A stretch of 64,000 nucleotides of DNA, from NCBI RefSeq assembly GCF_018734325.1, contig NZ_CP073754.1:2666001-2730000 (forward strand), read 5' to 3'. Position 1 is the first letter of the stretch; every line of letters starts with the position of its first letter. The notes below the pieces were generated by a model. The model was not told the DNA's origin and made no database searches. It saw only the letters and a list, made by a program, of their open reading frames with translations. Positions 57,232 to 64,000 of the stretch are shown piece by piece. The DNA is from Methylomonas paludis (GTDB lineage Bacteria > Pseudomonadota > Gammaproteobacteria > Methylococcales > Methylomonadaceae). Both the position numbers and the translations under genes were made by a program.

Positions 57232-57963
57232 TTATTTTGTCACTACACCTTTTGAAAAGGTAAGGCTTTGCTTTATTTTTTGTGGCTCAGTCTCACCATT
57301 GACGTTGGTAAAAACAAGCCTACCAGAGCCATTTTTATAATCGTTACGAAAATCATAGACTGAGCCGATAATGATTAGCTTGCCCTGCTCCAACTCAGGT
57401 TGAAATAGCTTTACAGCAAATGCGACTTGTTGGTTGACATTAGCTTCCACGGCATCTTTGACCTGGACTAGGTCTTCTGGATTGCCTTTGGACACGTGAA
57501 TAGTACTCAGGTCATCTTTGATAGCGGGTTCCAGCTTGGAATAATCTGTCATGGCCGCTCTCACGGCACCGCACATTGAATGGCCTACTATTAATAACAA
57601 TGGGGTATGCAGATGGCGGATGCCATATTCAATTGAACCTTTTGCAGTAGCAACCTGATTACCAATATCCCGAACCATGAACAAATCGCCATCTGGATGC
57701 GGATCAATCGCATGGGAGTGAACTCTTGAATCTGCACATGTTACTACTGTTGCTTTGGGTTTTTGACCTTTGACAAAGGGCAGAAAATAATCGGATTTGT
57801 GCCGGTCAACAAAATTGTGGTTTGCTTTTAGCACATGAGTAACAGCGGCATGAATTTGGCTTTGTTCGCTGCTTGCCGAATCGTTATGGCCTTCTGCATA
57901 TATGTTGTTCACCAGTAAACCGTTAAGGCCTAACAAGAGAAGTGCTTTAAATATTGATTTCAT
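57232..57963 (-). CDS. Periplasmic beta-carbonic anhydrase
   Basis: 243 residues. A signal peptide (MKSIFKALLLLGLNGLLVNN to YAEG) precedes a beta-class domain. Zinc ligands and the Asp-Arg dyad are in CADSRV and HSMCGA. It interconverts CO2 and bicarbonate outside the inner membrane. Monocistronic and divergent from the cytochrome b561 gene. Confidence 0.92.
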   Translation of the reverse strand: MKSIFKALLLLGLNGLLVNNIYAEGHNDSASSEQSQIHAAVTHVLKANHNFVDRHKSDYFLPFVKGQKPKATVVTCADSRVHSHAIDPHPDGDLFMVRDIGNQVATAKGSIEYGIRHLHTPLLLIVGHSMCGAVRAAMTDYSKLEPAIKDDLSTIHVSKGNPEDLVQVKDAVEANVNQQVAFAVKLFQPELEQGKLIIIGSVYDFRNDYKNGSGRLVFTNVNGETEPQKIKQSLTFSKGVVTK

Positions 57964-58134
57964 GGCAAATAAGGTTTAGCAAATTACTGGTAAGCGGTGA
58001 TAATCATGCTTTATTAGACAATGTTTGTTTTTCTATAAGCGTTGGGGCGCCGAGCTCTAAGCAGAGACGAACAAATAGCATTATATCGTCATCTGTCTAT
58101 GCTCTTAATCTATTGATTTATAAATGGTGCCAAA

Positions 58135-58719
58135 ATGAACACTCAAGACTCAGTTAAAGTTTGGGATCTGCCGCTAAGGATTTTCCATTGGCTGCTGGTT
58201 GCCGGATTTGTTATTGCCTATGTGACTGAAGAGGATTTATTGACGCTGCATGTCTGGGCGGGTTATCTGGTGTCGGGGCTTTTAATCTTTCGCCTTGCCT
58301 GGGGCTTTTTGGGTAATCAGTATGCCAAGTTTAACGGTTTTCTGGTCAAGCCTGCGGAGTCGATTAATTATGTTAAGGATTTGATTGCTTTTAAAGCAAA
58401 ACGCTACTTGGGACATAATCCAGCCGGGGCCGCGATGATTGTCTTATTATTGATCAGTTTGGTGATGACGACCTTAACGGGCTTTGCTGTTTACGGTGCA
58501 GATCAAACGGCAGGCCCACTGGCCAGCATTGGGGCTGATAATGAAGAACTGTGGGAGGAATTGCATGAGTTTTTTGCTAACTTCACGCTAGTATTGGTTT
58601 TTGTGCATGTTGCCGGTGTGGCCGTTGAAAGTTATATTCATCGGGAAAATTTGGCCAAGGCCATGGTTAATGGCTATAAAAAATTAACGACGGATTCCAG
58701 TAAAAATAGGCCCGATTGA
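58135..58719 (+). CDS. Cytochrome b561-type di-heme membrane protein
   Basis: 194 residues with four helices. Histidines in PLRIFHWLLVAGF, LTLHVWAGYLVSG and LVFVHVAGVAVES are the likely heme ligands. It resembles small cytochrome b subunits that pass electrons across the membrane. It lies 130 bases upstream of the P-type ATPase gene in the same direction. Redox partner unknown. Confidence 0.85.
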   Translation: MNTQDSVKVWDLPLRIFHWLLVAGFVIAYVTEEDLLTLHVWAGYLVSGLLIFRLAWGFLGNQYAKFNGFLVKPAESINYVKDLIAFKAKRYLGHNPAGAAMIVLLLISLVMTTLTGFAVYGADQTAGPLASIGADNEELWEELHEFFANFTLVLVFVHVAGVAVESYIHRENLAKAMVNGYKKLTTDSSKNRPD

Positions 58720-58849
58720 ACGTTGTGTGATTTTGGTTCTGCCAGCCCCTATACCGATAGGGATTTTAGGTGCGTTCAACACATGACCTGGCGTCTGGGC
58801 CATCGCCGACCAGCCCCTAGGCTTGTGTCATGATTTTAAGGGAAAGCCC

Positions 58850-60808
58850 ATGTCTGAAATAAAGAAATCTGTTAGCAAAAGCTCTACTTTTGAAAACAGT
58901 ATTGCTGGATTGAGTGTGCTGGGCATAGGCTGCTATCTGGTGGTTCACACTGGGCTTGATATGGGGCATCAGACATATACACTGTCGCTGAATATTGCTT
59001 TTTCTTCTGCTATTGCTCAACTGTTTCAAGACTATCATCAGTTCACGGTTGAATTAGCACAACTGCCTTTACTGGCTGTATTGCTACTGGGCGGTATTCC
59101 GCTGGTATTCCAACTGTTTGTTAAGCTTTTCAAGGGTGAGTTTGGCGCCGATTTGCTGGCAGGTTTATCGATTATCACTGCTGTATTGCTGGACGAATAC
59201 CTGGCAGGCAGTTTGGTGGTATTGATGTTATCGGGCGGTGTGGCACTTGAAACCTACGCGGTGCGTAAGGCTTCTTCGGTACTGGAAGCGTTGGCGAATC
59301 GTATGCCATCGGTTGCTCATCGAAAAGCGGCAGACACGGTGATTGATATCACCACTGAGCAAGTCAATATTGGCGATATCTTAGTGATTCTGCCGCACGA
59401 AATTTGCCCGGTTGATGGTACGGTGCTGGAAGGAACTGGGACGATGGATGAATCGTATTTGACGGGTGAACCTTATATGATGTCGAAAACCACCGGCTCA
59501 CAGGTGATGTCTGGTGCGATTAATGGGGATGCTGCATTATCTATTCGGGCTGACAAACTCTCTGTTGATTCACGATACGCCAAAATCATGGAAGTGATGC
59601 GCTCATCTGAGCAATACCGGCCCAATATTAGGCGACTGGGTGATCAACTCGGCGCACTTTATACGCCGTTAGCGGTGGTGATTGCGGTGACTGCTTGGCT
59701 ATTGAGCGATGATGTGGTGCGATTTCTGGCGGTTTTGGTGGTTGCTACGCCTTGTCCTTTGCTAATCGGCATCCCTGTTACTATTATCAGTTCAATTTCG
59801 CTGGCAGCGCGTCGGGAAATTATTATTAAAAATCCCGCCATTCTGGAAACGATAGGTACCTGCCGCACGGCTATTTTTGATAAGACCGGCACTTTAACTT
59901 ATGGACGCCCCACGCTGACTGGGTTGATTCCGGGTAATCAGTTTAATGAGCCGGAGGTTTTGGCCTTAATTGCCAGTTTGGAACGTTACTCCAAACATCC
60001 ATTATCCAGTGCTATTGTTAAAACGGCTGAAAAATCGAAAATATCATTTTTAACTGTGAAAAACATTACGGAGTTACCCGGACAGGGGCTTAGGGGTGAG
60101 GTTGCAGGCAAGTTGGTACAGATTACCAGTCGGAAGAAATTTATTGAGCAAGATCCCGGTAAAATCGATCTTTTACCGCCTATTACCGGGGGCCTGGAAT
60201 GTATTGTGCTGATTAATGATGTTTACGCGGCTACACTGCAGTTTAGGGATGAAGTGCGTACTGATAGTTCTTCGTTTATCCATCATTTACGACCTAAGCA
60301 TCTTTTCGACAAAGTGATGCTGGTTTCAGGAGACCGAGAATCGGAGGTTCGTTATCTGGCTGAGCAAGTGGGTATTAAGCATGTTTTTTTCAGCCAAAGC
60401 CCTGAACAAAAACTGGACATTGTCCGCCGGGAAACTCAGCAAGCAAAAACCATTTTTCTGGGCGATGGGATTAACGATGCGCCCTCTTTGACCGCTGCCA
60501 CCATCGGTATTGCTTTTGGGCAAAATAGTGATATTACCGGTGAGGCTGCGGATGCTGTGATTATGAACAGTTCGTTGTTAAAAGTAGATGAGCTGTTTCA
60601 TATCGGTAAGCGTATGAGAAAAATTGCGATGCAAAGTGCTGTCGGTGGTATGGCTTTAAGTGTGGTGGGAATGACTTTTGCGGGTTTAGGTTATTTGACG
60701 CCCGTGGTGGGAGCGATCACGCAAGAAATTATTGATGTCTTTGCGGTATTAAATGCCTTGAGAGCGGCTATACCACCTAGGTCTCTTTCGGATTATCCTT
60801 TAAAATGA
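58850..60808 (+). CDS. Heavy-metal P1B-type ATPase without an HMA domain
   Basis: About 652 residues. The actuator motif is TGEP (about 204), the metal-path motif TPCPL (about 300), the phosphorylation site DKTGT (about 343), and [20 protein letters not shown] is in the P-domain. The N-terminal 40 residues lack a CxxC metal-binding domain. The ATG at 58850 has AGGGA upstream; a GTG at 58823 is in frame. TPCPL instead of CPC suggests a group other than classic Cu(I) pumps, but the metal cannot be told from sequence alone. Confidence 0.87.
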   Translation: MSEIKKSVSKSSTFENSIAGLSVLGIGCYLVVHTGLDMGHQTYTLSLNIAFSSAIAQLFQDYHQFTVELAQLPLLAVLLLGGIPLVFQLFVKLFKGEFGADLLAGLSIITAVLLDEYLAGSLVVLMLSGGVALETYAVRKASSVLEALANRMPSVAHRKAADTVIDITTEQVNIGDILVILPHEICPVDGTVLEGTGTMDESYLTGEPYMMSKTTGSQVMSGAINGDAALSIRADKLSVDSRYAKIMEVMRSSEQYRPNIRRLGDQLGALYTPLAVVIAVTAWLLSDDVVRFLAVLVVATPCPLLIGIPVTIISSISLAARREIIIKNPAILETIGTCRTAIFDKTGTLTYGRPTLTGLIPGNQFNEPEVLALIASLERYSKHPLSSAIVKTAEKSKISFLTVKNITELPGQGLRGEVAGKLVQITSRKKFIEQDPGKIDLLPPITGGLECIVLINDVYAATLQFRDEVRTDSSSFIHHLRPKHLFDKVMLVSGDRESEVRYLAEQVGIKHVFFSQSPEQKLDIVRRETQQAKTIFLGDGINDAPSLTAATIGIAFGQNSDITGEAADAVIMNSSLLKVDELFHIGKRMRKIAMQSAVGGMALSVVGMTFAGLGYLTPVVGAITQEIIDVFAVLNALRAAIPPRSLSDYPLK

Positions 60809-61165
60809 GGGGGACATTTAGACCTTAGGTCTGGTGTTTCTGAATAATCCAGCCTTTACCAACCATAATAATCAACCCAGAAACAGGCCGGAGCATATAT
60901 GCATTACTAGCTAATGAAAACATCAGTCAAGCCATAAAGTGACATAATTTACTGATTTTAATATATTATATAAATTACAAAGCAGATAAAAATTTAGACA
61001 AATCACTTTTGGGTGGTATTTTATATGGGAAACCACGTTATCCTGCCTCAACAAGCAACAGCCCCTGCACTCCAATTACAGGTTTGACAATATCAACCGC
61101 CATACCCGGCAACAATTCACATCACGCTTATTGTTGCGCATTGCGCAACATGCTAGAATCTAGCC
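60809..61165. other. Gap upstream of higBA with a decayed copy of the EVE gene start
   Basis: 357 AT-rich bases. GGAGCATATATGCATTACTA followed by GCTAATGAAA (60890-60919) matches the ribosome site and first codons of the EVE gene (61772-61801) in about 27 of 30 bases, but a TAG follows the third codon. The higB promoter and the palindrome at 61132-61150 are at the right end. Confidence 0.6.
61132..61150. promoter_or_regulatory. higBA operator
   Basis: A perfect palindrome TGTTGCGCA-T-TGCGCAACA ends 15 bases before the higB ATG. It is the likely binding site for HigA autoregulation. Confidence 0.8.
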
Positions 61166-61444
61166 ATGATTAAATCGTTTCGCCATAAAGGCCTTAAAAA
61201 GTTTTATGACTCCGGTTCTGTTACCGGGATTCAGCAGCAACACGCCAAACGATTAAGGACACAACTTGCAGCCCTGGATACCGCTTCCGACATTGACGAT
61301 ATGGACATCCCCGGTTTTAAACTGCATCCTTTAAAAGGTGCTGACATTGACCGTTGGTCTGTCTGGGTAAATGGCAACTGGCGTGTCACTTTTGACTTCC
61401 ATAACGGCCATACTTATATAATTGATTACGAGGATTACCACTAA
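61166..61444 (+). CDS. higB: HigB-type mRNA interferase toxin
   Basis: 92 residues, RelE/HigB (plasmid maintenance killer) fold. Typical stretches are MIKSFRHKGLKKFYDSGSVT, FKLHPLKGADIDRWSVWVNG and WRVTFDF. It cleaves mRNA on the ribosome in known relatives. The stop overlaps the higA start. Confidence 0.93.
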   Translation: MIKSFRHKGLKKFYDSGSVTGIQQQHAKRLRTQLAALDTASDIDDMDIPGFKLHPLKGADIDRWSVWVNGNWRVTFDFHNGHTYIIDYEDYH

Positions 61445-61737
61445 TGACTATGCACAACCCACCGCATCCGGGCGAATTTATCCGGGAAGTCTATCTGGAG
61501 CCGTTTGCCTTGACCGGCAGGCAGCTTGCAGCAAAACTGGACGTATCACCTTCCACCCTTAACCGTATCCTGAACGGCAATAGCAATATCAGTTCGGAAA
61601 TGGCTTTGCGCTTATCCAAAGCTTTGGGGCGTTCGGCAGAAAGCTGGTTGGCAATGCAGGATAATTACAACCTCTGGCAGGCCAGACAAACCGTTAATCT
61701 GGATGGCGTGGAAAAAATTGAATTTAAAGCTGCATAA
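61444..61737 (+). CDS. higA: HigA-type antitoxin
   Basis: 97 residues with an XRE helix-turn-helix. NPPHPGEFIREVYLEPF is the family start, and LAAKLDVSPSTLNRILNGNS is the DNA-binding part. Downstream of the toxin gene, which is the usual HigBA order. It probably binds the palindrome upstream of higB. Confidence 0.93.
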   Translation: MTMHNPPHPGEFIREVYLEPFALTGRQLAAKLDVSPSTLNRILNGNSNISSEMALRLSKALGRSAESWLAMQDNYNLWQARQTVNLDGVEKIEFKAA

Positions 61738-61780
61738 ATACAGGGAATTGAAGACAACTTAGGTACTGAGTGGAGTATAT

Positions 61781-62239
61781 ATGCGTTACTGGCTAATGAA
61801 ATCCGAACCTGAAGCGTTCAGTATTGATGATCTGCATGACCGCCCAGGACAGACTGAACATTGGGACGGGGTGCGGAATTATCAGGCGCGGAATATGATG
61901 CGCGATGAGATGAAAATCGGCGATCAGATGTTTTTTTATCATTCCAATTGTGATGAACCGGGCATAGTGGGGATTGCCGAGGTGGCGCGGGAATCTTATC
62001 CAGATTTTACGGCGTTTGATCCGGATGACAAGCATTTTGACCCGAAGAGCAATTCCGACAAACCCACCTGGTTTATGGTGGATGTGCGCTTTGTGCGTAA
62101 GCTGAGCCGTACTATCAGTTTGCGGGAGTTAAGGCTGAAGGTGGAGCTGGCGGAACTGGCTTTGTTGCGGCGGGGTAATCGTCTGTCGATTATGCCGGTT
62201 TCTGAGCAACAATGGCAGTTTATCCTGAACCTGGAATAG
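61781..62239 (+). CDS. EVE-domain protein
   Basis: 152 residues, a single EVE (PUA-like) domain. MRYWLMKSEPEAFSIDDL, WDGVRNYQARNMMRDEMKIG and FYHSNCDEPGIVGIAEV match the family. EVE domains read modified bases in DNA or RNA. GGAG is well placed before the ATG. No restriction partner is beside it, so a housekeeping role as in YTH-like single-domain proteins is as likely as defence. Confidence 0.9.
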   Translation: MRYWLMKSEPEAFSIDDLHDRPGQTEHWDGVRNYQARNMMRDEMKIGDQMFFYHSNCDEPGIVGIAEVARESYPDFTAFDPDDKHFDPKSNSDKPTWFMVDVRFVRKLSRTISLRELRLKVELAELALLRRGNRLSIMPVSEQQWQFILNLE

Positions 62240-62360
62240 CTCGTTCAATAAGGCCATGTTTTCTTAAGACTTTGATTTATATAAATTAGTATCGGCCTTC
62301 TTCAAATCCTCCCTACCCCATTGTTCAAATGGGGAACTGGGTAGTTGGCTTATCTCCGTT

Positions 62361-64000
62361 TTATCCGCCGGCAGTTGCCTGGACACTGGGTGGTGTTTCT
62401 GGGGCGACCGGGGTTACACCTGGCGGATAGCTGCGTATATGGATATCTCTTTGCGGGAACGGAATTTCGATGTGATTGGCCAGCAGAGCTTCGTAGATGT
62501 TTTTACGTAGTACATGGCCTACTTCCAGCCTGTCCGACAGTTCATGGACGAAAACGTGGATATCAAATTGCAGTGCACTGTCGCCAAAACCAATGAACAC
62601 TACATTGGCGTGAGGTTCGGCTAATACCAGTGGTGTGGCGGTGATGGCATCTCTGAGTATGTGCTCGACTTTGCCTATGTCTTCCCCATAAGCAATGCCA
62701 ATGGAAACCACGATGCGAGTCACGGTGTCGGATAAGGTCCAGTTGATGAGCTGATCGGTAATAAACAGTTTGTTGGGTACGACCAGTTCTTTTCTGTCCC
62801 AGTCGACAATATGGGTAGCACGCATCTGGATGCGGCTAACCCGACCGGTGACGCTGCCGATGGTGACGGTGTCGCCAACCCGAATGGGCCGTTCAAACAG
62901 CAGGATAATGCCGGACACCATATTGGCAAAGATTTCCTGTAAACCAAAACCCAAGCCAACGCTGAGTGCCGCCACCAGCCATTGTACCTGCGACCAGCTG
63001 CCGCCCAGTTCATTGGCAATGGCTAGAAAGGCAATACTGAGCATGAGATAGCGCATCAGATGGATCAGGGCATAACGGCTACCGGGCGCCATGACAAATT
63101 TGCCTACCGAAAGCAGATCAACCAGGGCTGGAAAATTACTGACCAGGATAAAGCTGATACCGGTATAGACCAGGGATATCAGTAAATTGGTGAGGGTTAC
63201 CCGTTCCAGGGTTTCCTTGCCATCCAGGATGACGCTATGTTGCCAAAGTTCGATACGGTCCAGGATGGAAAAAGCCGGCAGGATACCGTTCCATATCATC
63301 CAGAAACCCAGCAGCAGAATGGCGATGATAATGGTGCTAAGGAGTTTGTGGCTTTGCTGATTAATTTTGGATAAATCCAGCAAGGGTTCTGCAATCATAA
63401 AACCACTTTCCAGCGGGGTAACGGCGGCCTGTTCGGTTTGTCTACGTTTTTGTCTGGCATTACGCAGGGCCAATTGGCGTTTGGTCACAGCCAACCAGTG
63501 CTGTGCCACTTCGTGCAGTAAGGCGGTAAAAAAGATCAAGCGCAAACTGATGATGAGTTTTTGCTGAATTTCCAAGGCGCTTTGATAATAGCCTTCTACA
63601 GCAAAGCCAATAATGGCTAGTGGAATGCCCACGGCTATGATGTAGCAAATGTAGGGCAGGGCTTTGTTCCAGCCCTGGGCATTTTTTTGAAAACTATTAG
63701 ACAAGCCGTAGCGCGGATGGGCGAGGCGATGAAAGGTATAAGTCATCACCAGCATCGATATGATCATGGCGGCTCTACCCAGGGCGTAGCTGTGTTCTGA
63801 AAAAACATCGCTGCCGGTCATGGCTATAATGAATATACTGGGTACTAAGACAAAACGCGTCCATTTGAATTGCTTATAGAGTAGGCTGATGTTACGGCTC
63901 TGCCATTCAAACAGGGCCTCGGCTACCCCTTCCGGCTTAAATAGCAGATAAAAAAACTGGACGATGCTGAGTGACAGCGCTGCGGCTAATAGGCCGCGAC
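62361..64000 (-). CDS. Mechanosensitive channel, MscK/KefA type, partial (5' end outside window)
   Basis: At least 546 codons; the frame is open from the right edge through the ATG at 63821, so the gene is larger than that start implies. The frame before it (LLFKPEGVAEALFEWQSRNI) also looks like a membrane-protein loop of large MscS relatives. Several helices are followed by the MscS pore and beta domain: LGFGLQEIFANMVSGIILLF, ERPIRVGDTVTIGSVTGRVS and VVPNKLFITDQLINW. It would release solutes on osmotic downshock. Confidence 0.88.
   Translation of the reverse strand, partial: RGLLAAALSLSIVQFFYLLFKPEGVAEALFEWQSRNISLLYKQFKWTRFVLVPSIFIIAMTGSDVFSEHSYALGRAAMIISMLVMTYTFHRLAHPRYGLSNSFQKNAQGWNKALPYICYIIAVGIPLAIIGFAVEGYYQSALEIQQKLIISLRLIFFTALLHEVAQHWLAVTKRQLALRNARQKRRQTEQAAVTPLESGFMIAEPLLDLSKINQQSHKLLSTIIIAILLLGFWMIWNGILPAFSILDRIELWQHSVILDGKETLERVTLTNLLISLVYTGISFILVSNFPALVDLLSVGKFVMAPGSRYALIHLMRYLMLSIAFLAIANELGGSWSQVQWLVAALSVGLGFGLQEIFANMVSGIILLFERPIRVGDTVTIGSVTGRVSRIQMRATHIVDWDRKELVVPNKLFITDQLINWTLSDTVTRIVVSIGIAYGEDIGKVEHILRDAITATPLVLAEPHANVVFIGFGDSALQFDIHVFVHELSDRLEVGHVLRKNIYEALLANHIEIPFPQRDIHIRSYPPGVTPVAPETPPSVQATAGG

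Overview
The window is a chromosomal segment of a gammaproteobacterium of medium GC content. The gene set (NAD-type isocitrate dehydrogenase, miaB-phoH-ybeY-corC, rpoH, a complete assimilatory nitrate cluster, ModE with a di-Mop molbindin, periplasmic beta-carbonic anhydrase) and the small REP-like repeats remind me of Methylococcales methanotrophs (Methylomonas or Methylobacter type). That placement is inference: no methane-oxidation gene lies in the window.

Layout. 1-10.8 kb: arginine genes argD-argF (argF runs off the left edge), a small exported protein, tRNA-Leu(CAG), NAD-isocitrate dehydrogenase, a hybrid histidine kinase facing a LuxR-type response regulator, and the miaB-phoH-ybeY-corC operon with overlapping genes. 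11-28.3 kb: nitrate assimilation. The minus strand carries narK-nasT, then nrtA-nrtB-nrtCD (fused double ATPase), then an outer-membrane porin destroyed by two nonsense codons and an IS1380-family insertion. The plus strand carries nirB-nirD-nasB-like-nasA. Both nrtA and nirB have the same leader design: a sigma-54 (-24/-12) promoter, upstream NtrC-like TGCACCA motifs, and an intrinsic terminator whose 5' arm overlaps a hairpin with the hexaloop AAAGGC. This is the expected target of the ANTAR antiterminator encoded by nasT, so nitrogen status and nitrate status should both gate expression.

28.4-43.9 kb: uvrB, a 1755-residue DUF4011/SF1-helicase/nuclease protein (candidate phage defence), a tetR-OMP-MFP-RND efflux operon, and rpoH preceded by a perfect CIRCE element, which suggests HrcA control of sigma-32.

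43.9-54.5 kb: an accessory island that starts at tRNA-Leu(CAA) with a P4-type integrase. It is heavily decayed. It holds a second, almost identical IS1380 copy without a target duplication between two truncated genes, a KAP-like NTPase, a hairpin-rich noncoding block, an IS3 remnant, a PIN/UPF0175 toxin-antitoxin pair, an orphan DUF3780 gene, an integrase fragment, and a DUF433 antitoxin gene split by an IS4 element next to its intact DUF5615 toxin gene.

54.5-64 kb: modE and a molbindin gene, a HEPN/MNT pair, carbonic anhydrase, cytochrome b561, a P1B-type ATPase, higBA with a palindromic operator, an EVE-domain protein, and an MscK-type channel that runs off the right edge.
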